Of a stretch of DNA of 64,000 bases, positions 40,202 through 52,843 are shown piece after piece. The stretch covers positions 9,372,157 through 9,436,156 of the forward strand of contig NC_068937.1 of assembly GCF_016801865.2 (NCBI RefSeq), in the 5' to 3' direction. Within the stretch, counting starts at the first letter, position 1, and each line of letters opens with the position of its first letter. A program made the translations under genes and the position numbers. The notes beneath the pieces were generated by a model. The model did no database searches. It was not told where the DNA came from and worked only from the letters and a program-made list of their open reading frames with translations. This stretch comes from Culex pipiens pallens (taxonomy: Eukaryota > Arthropoda > Insecta > Diptera > Culicidae).

Positions 40202-43200
40202 GAAACGTTCGAAATATTTTCGCACCGTCGCACAACTTGCTTTGTTTACTACTCAAACTGAATCGGCTGCCGGTTGTGACAGAATGCAAAAAAAATCAAC
40301 AAAAAATCAAATGCTGTGTTATTAGAAAAAAAAGAAAGAAAGAAACAATTGTCGGCGTCAATTTCTCTATTGTTCCTCTCTCGATTAGCTCTCGAAAGTG
40401 CTTCTGTGTTTCTGTGATTTCGAGTTTGGTTACGCCCTCTCACTAATACCACTCAACAAAAGAAAAAAGGTAAACAAACCATAACCTCACCGGACGCCGC
40501 CGCCGCGTGACGACAAATGAAGAAAAATCAATACATTGGAAATATTCCCGCCCTTTAAACGATAATAAAGTAACATTTAACAAATACAAACAAAACATAA
40601 ACAAACACACACACAGACAGCCACAAAAAGACGATGGTGAGATTTTTTATATGTAGCCAAAGTAGAATTGAGAATGAATTATTAAACAAAAGAGAGAAAG
40701 CAAACAAATGCAGTGTTAGTGTGAAAAGTATATCATTATAAAATAGTAAAATTTTCTCAAACATTCACATTCACAAAATGAAACCAACACGTTGGACCAA
40801 AACAGTTTTATATACTCACTCACACAAGCAAAGCAAAGCCGCACGCCCTCACTCACCCCATACTCACTGAGACAGACAAGATGGCGACGGTCAAAATGGC
40901 CGCCCAGCTGTCACTTTTCATATTCATACAAAAAAAGATGTTCGTACTAAAATAGTTAGCGCAAAAGTTGCATCTCTGTGAGACGTCATGTTGTGAAAGC
41001 GTTTGTTATTGTTTCGCGCGATTGACGCAAAACATTGTGAGGGGGGAAAAGCGGGAATGTAAACAAAAACATGTTATCAATCTGTCACTGGATGTCGCCA
41101 TTTTGGATTTCGTTGCACCACTTTTCACGCGCACGTTGAACTAAAAATCAAAACCAGTGTTGCCAACGCATTTCAGAGACTTTATTTACGTTATTTTTGC
41201 GCCAAACTCTCGGTTTGCCAAAAAACAGTTTATCTTTTAGCGTTTGTAAACATTTATCGGTAAACAAAACAAAAGGTAGAAAGAGCTCTAGCTAGTGTAT
41301 TTATACGATATTTAAACTCTGTCTGTCGCCTTTACAAAGTAAACAAAACGTAAGGAAAATGTGTCAATCCGTCTCTCTCACCTATTCACGCGCACACTGT
41401 CACAAATCCATCTCTACAATCTAAGCAACTCACGCGCGGACACAAACTCGCACAAATTACTCTCACTCACACACTGATTTAAAATTTGACACACCTGTCA
41501 CACAAACGAGAGCCCAAAACTTCCCGCTGTCAAAGCGTGGCGCAACAGTTTTTCTACATGTCTACACACTGGGAAAAATCCGTTTGTGCAAATCATCCGT
41601 ATCTCTCTACAAAAAAGGAAACCCAAACAAAACAAAACTTTTTCATATATATACATGTTTAGCTAAGGGGGTAAACAAACAAAGCAAAACAAAACAAAAT
41701 GGAACTGTTAGGTGTTATGTAAGTGAAGAATGCAAACCAAAAAAAAAAAACAAATCATTGTCGTATTGAAAAGCAAATAAAAACAAACAAATCGAGTTAC
41801 TACTATACAAAAAACGTAGTGAAATGAAAACAAGTTAGGACAAAATATTTACGTTTTCGTCAAAACACCTTCGATTGTGTCTTTCAAGGGCGCGCGCGCA
41901 CGTTTTTTCTACTACTCTGTTGTCGAACGCAATCTTTATACCATGCAAAGTATTATTTAGCTGCACTGAAACAAAGCTGCTGTTGAGATTCATACGTTTA
42001 ATTGTTTAGAATTGCGATTTAGTCGCTAGTTGGACTATTTTTTTCCGCGTCAAACGTTAGTTTAGTGAGAAAGGGATAGAAAATTTTCTACTTTTGATCA
42101 ACTTGTTATGAAACCAGAAAAAAATACGGGACAATGGTAGTAAAATGCGACTTTTTTTCAAAATTATTCGGGAGATTCCTAAAAGAAAAAAAAAGAGTCG
42201 AAACAATGAGAAAAATTTAAGAAGTAATTGTTGAATTAAAGAGGAAAAGTAAAAGTATATTGGAAGCAAAGGTGTTTTATTCTTCTTACTTTTTTATTCG
42301 CTTACCTACGAAATATCTCAGTCTTCTGTTACATTTAACAAATTTTAACAAACATATTTAAGGAAAAGCCACCGTTTGGAAAGCGTCGCGAAGTGTGAAA
42401 TCGGTAATTATTGTAATTTTTTTAAATACGAGTTTTTTTTTTACCACATTTTATGAACAATCTAGCCGTTTCTTGTGTATTCAAACGAGTTTGGCCTAAT
42501 TTTTATCTCGGCTTTTTTTTCTTGATCTACTACTAATAAGACAGCATGAATTCAACGGTTTTGATTTTGGTTTTGCTTTTTCCCAAACAAAAAAAAAAAC
42601 TTTTTTTATAATTTTAATTGCTTTATAATTGACCTAAATATTTTGATGTATAAATTGTATCAAAGTTTTCATTTCATGACATTATTTCCGATAATTTCTA
42701 CGCCCAAAATTAATTATGAGGATGATTGTCATCGTTATCGATAACTTGCCCCTAACATAGAAAATAATAATCATTTGAAAAGCTGTAATTTTCTGAATTT
42801 ATTTATATAGGTTCAAAACAAATAAATTTTTTAGAATTTCCTAAAGTTCTACTTATTTTAAAACTTTAAAAAAAATTAAACTTGAGAAAAGATTAAAGAT
42901 AAAATTAAACAAAATCTGAAAAAATGATTTCTAAAAAACAATTTCTTATATCGCTAATTTTTTTTAATGATTTTTGTAATTGCTCCCTTTCTTCTTAAAA
43001 AAAAAGTAAATTCATTGAATGACCTCATATTCATAGAATTTTCTTAATTATTGAATCCAAATAAATGCTTAATTTTCTGATATTTTTTTTAAATATTTTT
43101 TTATATTTTTATAATTTCCCAACATTTCAAAAAAAATATTTCAAATAAAAAAAATTAAAATTCTTTAAATATCAAAATTAAAAAATTTATTGTTTTTTTG

Positions 43201-43555
43201 AGTTTTGTTGCCTTTTTGATTTATAGTATTTAAATTCGAATATCTAAAATTTAAAATACATTTAATTTGAAGTTTTCTCAAATTTCTGTCATTTCCAAAA
43301 TTTAAACAACTTGGAAACTAATTCTTTAATTTTTAAAATTTTCTAACATCAAGTATTTTTTTTTAATTTTTAAAATACTATTAATTTATATTTTTTTTCA
43401 AATTTGCTAAATGTGGAAAAATACGTAAATTTTCTTAATTTTTATTATTTCAAAATATTTGTAAACCTTCAAAATCAACAAATTTCAAAACATTGATCTT
43501 GCAATGCTCTAAAATTTTAAAAAATTTCAAAAAAACGTTAATTAATCCACCATTA

Positions 43556-44250
43556 GATGGTTGGTGAATTCCTCACATTTAGAGTGTAATGCTCGGTAAT
43601 ATCTGAGATCCGGCCTCCACAAAGTTCATAAATAACACTTAAGTGCTTCTAACTTTTGATAGGGTTGTCAGATCTTCAATCTACTGAACTCGTTGGGAAG
43701 GTCTTTTGATTACCTATCCAACGACAAGTCGCATGATAGATTCGGGCAAGGTTTTTGTCAAAATATCTTAGATAGGCCCCCAAAAAGTTCATAAATAACA
43801 CTTAAGTGCTCATAACTTTTGATAGGGTTGTCAGATTTTCAATCTTTTGAACACGTTGAAAAGGTCTTTCGAATACCTTTCTAAAAAAGTATAACATGAC
43901 GAGGTTTCTTACAAAAACCACCCTTTTTACAATCTTCCAAATTTTTGTTAAAATCGTTTTTTTAGCATAACTTTTGAAGTACTTAACTAAACTTTTTCAT
44001 TTTCAATGGCGACTTATGGGACCCCAAGATGGATCAAATGAGACCAAAACGGTCCAAATCGGGTCAGCCAGTGCCGAGATAACAAGTGCAATTCTTTTTT
44101 GATCAACATCCCACCACACACACAGACATTTGCTATAAATTTGATTCTGAATCGATATGTATACATGAAGGTGGGTCTTGGAGGCCAAATTAAGAATTTC
44201 GTTTTTCGAGTAATTTTATAGCCTTTCCTCAGTAAGGTGAGGAAGGCAAA
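43556..44250. mobile_element. Non-autonomous element with internal duplication (ends uncertain)
   Basis: A GC-richer block with two copies, about 163 bp apart (from 43621 and 43784), of AAAGTTCATAAATAACACTT followed by CTTTTGATAGGGTTGTCAGA. It ends with 'TATAGCCTTTCCTCAGTAAG' and GTGAGGAAGGCAAAAC. I believe similar sequences are common in mosquito genomes but cannot name the family. Non-coding. Confidence 0.6.
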
Positions 44251-44981
44251 ACATATTTTTGAAAAAAAAAACTTAAACGAGTTTCTAAATTACTAATTAA
44301 TTGAAACGATTTATTCTTTCCTTTTTTTACTTAAAAAAATCTAAATTTATGTTATAATCTCATATTTATAGAATCTTTTTAAATTTAGAATTTATAGAAA
44401 TTTCTAAATTAATGACGCTTTGAAACATTTTTTTAAATTTTTCATCATTAAAAAAAAGCATCTTCTATTTTTTATTAAATGACTTTTCAAATTATTTTAA
44501 TTTCAAATTATAAAAATTTATAACCCGTTAATTTAAAAAAACTTCTGTAAAATTGTGTTTGAGTTTTCATACTTTTTTGGTTTTCAATATTCAATACTCA
44601 AACCTTTTATAAAAAATTTGTAAATTTGGAACAATACGTAAATTTCCCATAAATTTAATATATTTTTTCACAAAAAAAAATACATATTCTAACCTTTTTT
44701 AGAAAATTTGTGAATTTGGAAAAAATCGTTATTTTTTTAAAAGTGTTTTCACAATATTTAACATTCTTAAATGGTCACAATCAACAATCTATAATGTTTT
44801 AGCATCTCTTTTTTTAATTTTTTTTTTCTCAGAAAACATTGAAGTTTTAAAAATGTCACAAAATTCTTGAGTTAACTTCTTAGTATTCCTTTGTTAATAT
44901 TTTAGGATCTCTATTAGATCCTAATTTGAAAATTTAAAATAATTCTTTTGTAAAATTTCATCTTATTTAATAACAAAAATA

Positions 44982-45236
44982 CAGTTTAGACTGGATTACT
45001 CAAAGACCTTAGAATCGGAATCGAACCAAGTTTTTTTTTTTTCATTTTCTTGTTTTTGGTCGAGCTCAAATAGGCTCAAAAATGCTTCAGAATGATTTAA
45101 AAAATTTCAATTTAAAATTGTCGTTTAAAAAATGTTTTGAAATTGCTGCAAAACTCTAATTCCGTGTAATTTTTTTCTTGATTCGTTTATTACAAACATC
45201 GAATACTTAAAGTTTCGGATAATAGAGGTTGGACTG
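44982..45236. mobile_element. pogo-like MITE, degraded copy
   Basis: Ends CAGTTTAGACTGGATTACTC and the complement of CGGATAATAGAGGTTGGACTG, flanked by TA. An older version of the elements at 50393 and 57418. Non-coding. Confidence 0.65.
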
Positions 45237-46019
45237 TAATTTTATGTATGCAGGCTGACGCTTGTACAAACAAATCCAGGCAAACTGACAAACTGTCAAA
45301 AAGTTCGAGTTTGTTTGTTTGTTTGCCGTAGTGTAATAGCTACTTTATGATTTTTTTTTATTCTTTTTCATGTTGAAAACTGAATCAAATTGAACCTTTT
45401 TTTCTAGTTTTAAGTTGTTTCTATATTTTTTTATTCATGTAAATACGTCAACTGGTTATAATGTTTACTAAAGTAAAGGAGTTGCAAAAACTTCGTCTGA
45501 TTGGATTGTTGTCTATTCGGCTATTAATTTCTGATTGCTTTGCCAAGTATTTATTTTCGCGTAAATCTGTTAATTGTATTTTCGTACAATTTTTTGTTTA
45601 CCTCTCTCTCTCTGTCTCATTATTTTTTGTGTCAACTGTGTATAACTAAACAAGATTTATGTGTATAACATTTTGTGACGTTTCGTGTAATATCACTTTG
45701 TGCTCATTCATCATCATCATCGTCATCATGTTTTTACCATCGCGACGTTTGTGATAATACTGTATCTTCGTGTTGTGGGTCGGTAAAATCCGGAAAGAGG
45801 AAGGCAGTGGTTCCTGTGTTGTTGTTTTTAAGTTCCAACTCCTCACTAATCATCCCGTTTGCGTCATCTCCGTCATCAACATTTGTCATCATCCCAAATA
45901 CAAGTGTAGTACTAGAGCGGCTCGCTCCGTTTGAAAATGATTTGATTTTCTCTTCTTTTCCTTCCTTTTTTCCCCCTACTCCATGCGCTCCCTCTCCACG
46001 TACGCGATTGTCCCCGTAG

Positions 46020-47783
46020 GTCCCCGACGGCCGCCGATATGGCAATATCCGGCCCGCGTTGCATGCAAACGAACCCAGTAAAACCACCACCTCGATTAAC
46101 TCCACCTACTCCACTAGTACTACTACCAACACCACCAACACTAGCTCTACTACCTCCTCCGCGTCGACGTCGTCGACGTCCGCGACCTCGTTTGACACTA
46201 CTAACCAAAACAACAACAACAACAACAACACCTCGTCGACTGCGACTTCGTCGCAGCCACTTCCGGCGACCAAGAGTTACCTTCCGGTTTACACCGGATA
46301 TCGGTCCACAAGCGGATCCTCGAAGGAACCATCGCCGGAGAAGCCTCCTCCGATACCGGCGAGTCGCTCGGTGACGCCCACTCCCGGTGGCGGCCACCGG
46401 AAGTCGGTCAGCTTCGATCTGGACGATCCGAACGAGTCGGAGCACCGGAAGGCGGCGGCTGCGGCCACCGCGGAGCGTTTGTTGAGGGATGCGAACAATA
46501 ATAGTGGAGGGGGACAACAGTTGAAGGGGATTCTGCGCAGCGGGAGTCCGACGGCTTCGAGTCGGAGCAGGAGCACGACGCCGGAAGAGGACCAGGTGCG
46601 GGGGCGGTACGTTCGGGGGGAGGAAGTTGATACCGAGGAGGATGACAGCGAGGAAGACAGTGAAGAGGAGGAGAGTGAGGAGGAGGACCATCGGAATCCG
46701 TTCCGGAAGGAGTTTTTGCCGGAAGAGGAAGTGGTCCGGAGGAGGTCACCTCCGAGGAGGGTGGAGGACCGACCGTTGTCCCGAGAGGTGAAGCGAGCGG
46801 AGATTGTGCTCAATGAGGGTCTCCGGAACATGGAGGAGGACTTTGGACAGGGAGACTACGTCGAGTACGAGCACGACACCCGGACGAACACGATCCGGGA
46901 GGTTCGCGCGTCATCGACGCCGGATCTCAACCGGATCGAGCTGATCGCGGCCAAATATGACGTCCTCCCGACGAAGAAGCGCGCCGAATTTATCCACGAA
47001 AACTGCACCGCCAACACGCTCGTTCCGGAAGAGACCCACCGGCAGGTCCTGCTCGAGGAGAACCGCGTCCGTAACGAGCTCCTGTCGCGATCGACGAACC
47101 CGTTCCTAGACTACGGCCAATCCGTCTCCCCCGTGCCACCCCACCCGGCCTCACCTTCACCGCACTGGTCCGGCTCCAACCCCACAATCTACCCACCGGT
47201 CCAGGTCCTTCCGGTGCACTACACCAAACTTCCGACGCCCCAGCACACAATCTACACCTTCACCCAACCTGCTCCGCCGGCGCCGCCACCAACCCACCAC
47301 CACCATCACCCGTCGCCGTACGGCGGAACAACCTACCTGGTGAGTGACCGGGTGACGTCGCCGACGCAATCCACGGCCTCCTTCGATTATTACGCAACAA
47401 CACCGCCGACGCTGATGTCACCGCCACCGCCACCCCTTCCGGCCACGCTGCCCCCACGGACGACCGGTCCCATTCAGTTTGCACCCATCCCATCGACGGT
47501 GTTTAGCGAGTTGCACCACCACCATCAACAACATCACTTTAATGTAAACAATAACAACTTTGTGTCACCGCCATCAACGTCACCATCCTCTGCACAGTTT
47601 AACAACTACCTTCATCAGCAACAGCAACAACAGCAATTTCAACAGCAGCAACAGTTTTATCACCACCACCACCTTCATCAACAGCAGCAATATCAGGCTG
47701 GAGTTGTTAGTAGTAGTAGTAACAATAGCTTTAGCACGGCTAGTACTGCAGCGAGTAGTACGTTCGCTAGCAGTGCTATTTAA
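46020..47783 (+). CDS. scrib: scrib large optional exon (disordered, acidic tail region)
   Basis: Acceptor GTCCCCGTAG| at 46019 opens in phase 0: VPDGRRYGNIRPALHANEPS. Landmarks in order: a long Ser/Thr/Asn run; LPVYTGYRSTSGSSKEPSPE; GGGHRKSVSFDLDDPNESEH (a conserved phospho-site-like KSVSFDL); an acidic EEDDSEEDSEEEESEEEDH run; VKRAEIVLNEGLRNMEEDF; ELIAAKYDVLPTKKRAEFIH; and LLEENRVRNELLSRSTNPFL. A strong donor CTACCTG|GTGAGT leaves phase 0 after 47339 (440 codons), and I expect it is normally used to reach 51899. Read-through adds 147 residues of His/Gln/Pro/Ser-rich sequence to TAA at 47781-47783. No poly(A) signal lies close behind, so the read-through end is less certain than the body. 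Confidence 0.85.
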   Translation, partial: VPDGRRYGNIRPALHANEPSKTTTSINSTYSTSTTTNTTNTSSTTSSASTSSTSATSFDTTNQNNNNNNNTSSTATSSQPLPATKSYLPVYTGYRSTSGSSKEPSPEKPPPIPASRSVTPTPGGGHRKSVSFDLDDPNESEHRKAAAAATAERLLRDANNNSGGGQQLKGILRSGSPTASSRSRSTTPEEDQVRGRYVRGEEVDTEEDDSEEDSEEEESEEEDHRNPFRKEFLPEEEVVRRRSPPRRVEDRPLSREVKRAEIVLNEGLRNMEEDFGQGDYVEYEHDTRTNTIREVRASSTPDLNRIELIAAKYDVLPTKKRAEFIHENCTANTLVPEETHRQVLLEENRVRNELLSRSTNPFLDYGQSVSPVPPHPASPSPHWSGSNPTIYPPVQVLPVHYTKLPTPQHTIYTFTQPAPPAPPPTHHHHHPSPYGGTTYLVSDRVTSPTQSTASFDYYATTPPTLMSPPPPPLPATLPPRTTGPIQFAPIPSTVFSELHHHHQQHHFNVNNNNFVSPPSTSPSSAQFNNYLHQQQQQQQFQQQQQFYHHHHLHQQQQYQAGVVSSSSNNSFSTASTAASSTFASSAI

Positions 47784-48965
47784 GCTGGAATGGTTTAAGT
47801 TTATCTTTTTTTTCTTGTTTGATTTGTTGTTAACAAAAATTTCAGAGTGCGGAGATTTAGGTTGTAAGGAAGGGGATTTTGATAAACTGCGGTACTAGAA
47901 TGGTTGAGAGGAAAGCGTTTAACTTTCGTTTTTAAGGTGTCGATTACAATTGTGTTTCATCTAGTACTACAATTATCAAATTGCAAAATTCATTCAAAAT
48001 TATTATTCAAAAACAGTTTTTGAAAGATGATATACAAAAATCTAGTACGGCAATTTTTAAAGGATTATCCAAATCAACTTTTTAATTCGCTGAAAAAACA
48101 AATATAAAAAGAATTTAATTGTATGAATAAGGACATGGTGTTTTTACTTCTGTCACTCTTATTGTGATTTTTTTTTCTGTGAGGCACTAGATTTAGAAAA
48201 AGGAAGAAAATGTCAACTCTATCAAAACATTTGAATTCTAACTGGAACGTCTAACAAAAAAATATCGGCTAAAAATTCGTGTTTACTTACTTTTTCCATG
48301 AAATTTAGTGCTACAATAGTCAAAATGCAAAATCCCCGAAAAAAATGGTTATAAAAAAATCTATGACTGCCCTTTAAAAGAATAATCGAAGTCAACATTT
48401 AAATTCTTCAAACTATGATTGCGATTGCTGACTTTTTTCAAAGAATTCATTTCTGAAAAAAAATATGTTGTTTTTTCTTCTGATCACATCAATTTAGCTC
48501 TTTTCAGAGGAGTTCTAAAAGTTTAAATTTAAAAATGTACGTCACAACTATTTGAAAAATACACTTTTTTCATGAACCATTCGAAATAAAATATTGATTT
48601 TAGATTCAGCTTGTTATATATTAATCAAATCTAGTACTACACAAATATCATGATACTATTTTTCCAATATAAAAACTAGTACTACAATCAACAGTGTGCA
48701 CAATTTTTTTTTTAATTTTCATCAACAAATTTAATACGATTCATAAATAGTATTGAAATGATGATAAATTAAAACCTAGTACTGCATTCTTAAAGGATTA
48801 CCAAAGTCAACTTTTGATTTTTTTTAAACTATTAATGCACGTATTGACTTTTCAATAGATTAAATTTTAAGATATTATTTTTTCTTCTCATTACATTAAT
48901 TTGGTTCTTTTAAGAGAAGTACTTGAATTTAAAATTGAAAGAATACGTACAAACTATTAAAACAT

Positions 48966-49122
48966 CTGGAGTTTTTTTTTTGAAAAGGTCCTATAAACAA
49001 AATTTTCATTTTTTGCTTTTTGGGTGTTTTTGAATACCCCTAACTCAAGGTGGTTCTAAAACACCCAAAAAGCAAAAATTAGAAATTTTGTTTATAGGGC
49101 CTTTTCAAAAAAAAAATTCCAG
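48966..49122. mobile_element. Fold-back MITE (CTGGA ends), copy 1
   Basis: 157 bp, nearly one hairpin: CTGGAGTTTTTTTTTTGAAA then AGGTCCTATAAACAAAATTT on the left, and the complement at the right end TTGTTTATAGGGCCTTTTC...TTCCAG. The middle has TTTTTGGGTGTTTT/AAAACACCCAAAAA as a second pair. A degraded copy is at 60279-60421. Confidence 0.82.
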
Positions 49123-49670
49123 ACATGTCCTTTGTCAGAAATCGTTGAAGAAAAAATCGATTGAAGATTTAAATTGTTCTATTTCGAATAAATTAATAAA
49201 TTGCAGTAATAAATTTAGTACTGCAATCGGAAAAATGCACAACCATTTTTTCTAATTTATTCATCACCAGCTTTATTTTTATTCATAATCAGTGTTGAAC
49301 CAATGATTAACGAAATTCTAGTACTGCACTATTGAAATACCGAAGACATCAATTGTTGAATTTTATAAAATAGCAAAATTTTAAATAAATTATAGGTGTT
49401 TCTAGTGAGAACAACATTTTGAGTTTTTTTTTTCAGTGAAGTACTAGAATTTGAAAAGGCTAGATAAATATTTAGTAATTTCATTTCTTCTGAAAACGTT
49501 CAAAATATAAAAATCGATTTTTAATTTTGAAATGAATCTTTTTTTATTCTTAAAACTTTAAGATAAAATGGTACTATATTTAAATTTTTTTTAATCAAAT
49601 CGAAACATGAGTTTCACAAAAAATCAGTTTTCAGCTGCAATTATGAAAATTTACAAAATACATTTTTTTT

Positions 49671-49800
49671 TAATTCAATTCAATTTTATTTGTGAATAAT
49701 CAAGTAACAATAAGTTCATTAAGGTACATAACAGAGTTTTGGAGTTCCTTTCGTAATTCGTAATTCAATCGAAAGCATTATTACTTATAAAAATTAAATA
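49671..49800 (-). mobile_element. 3' tail of a non-LTR element, minus strand
   Basis: AATTCAATTCAATTTTATTT followed by GTGAATAATCAAGTAACAAT is the complement of a TTGAATTGAATT tail preceded by AATAAA-like sequence, as near 37330. Limits approximate. Confidence 0.45.
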
Positions 49801-50392
49801 GAAGACAAGAGTAAGAAAAAGTTTTCCAAAAATTTACAGAAAATAAATTTAATTTTGAATTAAAAATAATGCAAAACATTCCACATTCCTTTTGCTGAAG
49901 AACGAATTCATTAATGTTAGAGAATATAAAAAAACGGAATTCTTTTAAAAAAAAAAACTTAGATAGAATCAGGCTGATATTTTGACTAATGGCATTTTTG
50001 TGAATAATCTAGTACTACAGACACATAATTATTTTATCAATTTGTTTTCCATACTGACAAGCACGAATTTGAACCTTGTTAAATATTTTTTCTGAAAAAA
50101 TGTTGAGATAAATGAAAAAAATTGATAATTAGTATCATTTTATATAGGCTTATTTTTCAATTTTTAGTTGAGTTGGATAGTTTTTAGACTGGAAATAATT
50201 TTTTATTTTGAAATGGAAACTTTGACAAGATTTTTTTGTGGTTTCTTGAACATTCTATGAATTTTTAGCAAAAGTTTAAGGGGTGATTCACAAACCACGT
50301 GAACGAATTCCATATTTTTTATTTGCACCGAGTTGAAATCGTCAAACTTCGATGCAATGGCCTAACTTTAGGGAATTTCAATATTTGTATTA

Positions 50393-50796
50393 CAGTCCAG
50401 GCTCGATTATCCGAAGCCTCGATTATACGAAGTTTCGATTATCAGAAGTTCGATTATCCGAAGGTTTGTATGGAACTAATTGAATTACGATTTTTTTTTT
50501 TCGTTTTTTTCTTTTTCTTGTTTTAAACATCAAATTCGAGTTCTGCGACCCCATTTTAGTCAAATTTGAATAGTTGATTTCTTATTAAATAATAAAATGC
50601 ATTTTTTCAATATTTCGTAACCGCCATATTGGCTGCCATCTTGGATTAAAAAAAATGTAAATCACTTTAGCGTAGTTTAGGGGTCATACTTAAGCTCGAC
50701 AATCAAAAATAAGACATCGAAAAAAAATTTGTTTTCGTGATTCGATTATCCGAAGTGACATTTTTCCGAGGCCTTCGGATAATCGAGTCTGGACTG
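50393..50796. mobile_element. pogo-like MITE, copy 1
   Basis: Inverted ends CAGTCCAGGCTCGATTATCC / complement GGATAATCGAGTCTGGACTG, flanked by TA (50391-50392, 50797-50798). The subterminal word CGATTATCCGAAG is repeated. 404 bp, non-coding. TA duplication and a CAGT start fit Tc1-mariner/pogo. Confidence 0.88.
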
Positions 50797-51898
50797 TAAT
50801 AGTGCAATGATGTACTACAATACATATTTGAAATTTTAATCTTAGTATTTCAAATACAACAAGTTTTTGTCATTTAGTTTTTGGAAGTTATTAGTGTAAC
50901 GTGCAACTGTTTATCGAGATTTAAATGAAGTACTAGAATTCTAGTCATAATATTATTCTAAATGTTTGGAATTTTAAATATTTACATACTCTTTTGCCAA
51001 GCAAATCATAATATTGTTTTTATTCGGTTTGAAGGGATCATGTATAAGAGGTAAATTTTGATGATTACAACACATCAATTTTGTTGCAAAATTTTTCGAA
51101 CGAAAGTAATAACTCGTCACTCACTTAAATGATACTAAATTGATTTAAACAAACTCAACATCGCTCTACAACTTGCCATCTTGATCAAGTTTCAGTATGA
51201 AGCGTGTCTAAAATTCAGGCAAAATTTGGAGAAGAAATTGGAACATTTGATTCACCAATCTTGTACTGCAGTTTTTCGAATATCGCACCAAACGAGTTAT
51301 AATTTGTAGTAATTTATGTCTGTAAGCTATCTTTAGGGATCATATTTCATCGATGTAACACAACCATTCCATTCCAGGTCACAAACTCGCCAGTAGATAA
51401 CCACAGCATGATGTATTTTTTCAGATAAACCAAACTTAGCGTTAGTAGCATTACTTCTATCTGTGTATGTGTTTTTAAATCTATATCGATCCAAGGGAAA
51501 AATATAATTTCGCGAATCGAAATAAATTTTAATACTGCTTTTCAAATAAATTATACCAAAAAAAAACATGTGACACTTTTGGCGGTTTGATTTCTCTCTC
51601 CTCTACATTGGGTTAACTCAGTTTTATTTCTGCATCCAATCTTCTCCAATCGATGTGACTAGCAAGACAGTCCGAGACGAAGCTCACTGCGCAGCTGCAA
51701 ACCGAATTGGCCCGAATCTTTTAGTGCACACACCGTACAGGCTGCCTGCCGCGCTTTCCGCCTCAATAAAAATGCACTACAAGACAGTTTTTTTTTCGTT
51801 CGAAAATGGGAATGATTTGGCGTTTACTGTTCGAAGTTTTTATTTTCCCCGACAAATTTGAAGTACCAGAATTAAAGCAACCTTTTCTTTCGCCTCAG

Positions 51899-51998
51899 TC
51901 GCCACCGCCAGCGCCGAAAACGCCGAAGAGCGTGTCCGACAAGAAGCGCTTCTTCGAGAACGCCATGGAAGATCAGACCAAGCAGACGCCGAAACCTG
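51899..51998 (+). CDS. scrib: scrib exon (KTPKSVSDKKRFFENAMED)
   Basis: Acceptor TTTCGCCTCAG| at 51898; donor AAACCTG|GTAAGG. 33 codons plus one base: SPPPAPKTPKSVSDKKRFFE, then NAMEDQTKQTPKP. The KSVSDKKRFFE.AMEDQ motif is diagnostic of the Scribble tail as I know it in insects. Phase 0 in, phase 1 out. It is followed after 63 nt by the 52062 exon; the intron itself carries a CTAGTACTTCAG word. Confidence 0.95.
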
Positions 51999-52061
51999 GT
52001 AAGGAACTTGATCCGATCTAGTACTTCAGTAAAATTTCTAATTTTGATTTTTTTTTTGCAG

Positions 52062-52284
52062 AGAAAGTATTCTCTTTCCTCTCTCAAGACGAGGTCGAGA
52101 AGCTGAAGCAGGAGGAGGAGAAGAAGATTGCGACGCTGGGGCGGCGCCACATCCGGGAGCGCGACTACGAGGAGGAAGAGGAGGAGGAGGACGAGTTCTG
52201 TTCCGGCGATAACGACGACGAGGACGACGATGACGAGATCCGCAGACGGTACGGAAAGTCCGACGAGAACGATAACGATATGAG
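52062..52284 (+). CDS. scrib: scrib exon (KVFSFLSQDEVEKLKQEEE, acidic)
   Basis: Acceptor TTTTTGCAG| at 52061 completes Glu: EKVFSFLSQDEVEKLKQEEE, KKIATLGRRHIRERDYEEEE, and an Asp/Glu run ending KSDENDNDM. The first half is probably helical or coiled-coil and is conserved; the rest is a charged tail. It ends ATGAG|GTGAGT in phase 2, which fits both 52844 (AG|G, Arg) and 54391 (AG|C, Ser). This is the branch point of the two C-termini. Confidence 0.94.
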
Positions 52285-52843
52285 GTGAGTTGAGCGGCGT
52301 TGTGTAGTTGTTTTGGAACGTAGAGTTGCTGTTCTAGTACCTCAGTTGCGCGCGCGTGTCTGTGTGTGTGCTCTCTATCTGTTTGATTTCTATTTCTTTG
52401 ATTTTCTCCCTTTATTTACCGCTCTCCTTGACTAGGTCCTAGCGACTGTAACTCTAACTGCTATCGAGTGTGCAAATCTAGTACTGCAACTGAAATGTAA
52501 CATTTTAAATACAAACGATCCATCCAAGGCTGTAGAATAGACTAACAAAAACAAAAAAAAACTCTAATCTAGTACTACCTTTCGAGTGTAAAGTTAGCCC
52601 TAAGCGATCGCGTGTTAGTCTCTAACGTAGTAGTAGAATGCCGACAGCCCCCGAAATCGCATGCGTCGCTGACAATCTTCGAACCCGGCCAAACATTCCC
52701 CGGAGAATGACTGCATCCCACAAGTTTTCATCATCGTTGTGTCATGTGTTCTTAACCGGTTCGCGGTGCAGCTTCATCAAAATCTCTCTCTTTTCCCTCC
52801 CATTTTTTCTTCCATTCCCCCTTCGTCACGGAATCATTTTCAG

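Larger units (their letters stand above)
38760..42300 (+). other. Unusual CA- and CAAA-rich region, possible long 3'UTR or regulatory block
   Basis: Balanced to A/C-rich sequence with many AAACAAAC and CTCTCTCT tracts and no open coding frame. Possible poly(A) signals AATAAA lie at 40564-40569 and 41776-41781. It holds a CACGTG tandem repeat and a core-promoter-like arrangement (listed separately). It changes to plain AT-rich intron at about 42300. Confidence 0.4.
42301..46019. other. AT-rich intron with two transposon remnants
   Basis: Homopolymer-rich intron. It holds the elements listed at about 43556-44250 and 44982-45236. From about 45650 it is more balanced (TCATCATCATCGTCATCATG, one GTAGTACTAGAG near 45905) and leads into the 46020 acceptor. 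No further exon. Confidence 0.6.
47784..51898. repeat. Intron with scattered CTAGTACTRCA words and several MITEs
   Basis: Words near 47892, 47958, 48041, 48629, 48676, 48774, 49215, 49320, 49440, 50008, 50930 and 51262, both orientations. Elements are listed at 48966, 49671 and 50393. A GAAGTACCAGAATT variant near 51859 lies about 30 nt before the next acceptor. No exon was recognised. Confidence 0.7.

Noticed and set aside
45912..46691. Minus-strand ORF of 259 codons opposite the large scrib exon
   Set aside because: Arg/Val-rich shadow of the Ser/Thr/Pro-rich coding strand; the plus strand has splice sites and conserved Scribble motifs.
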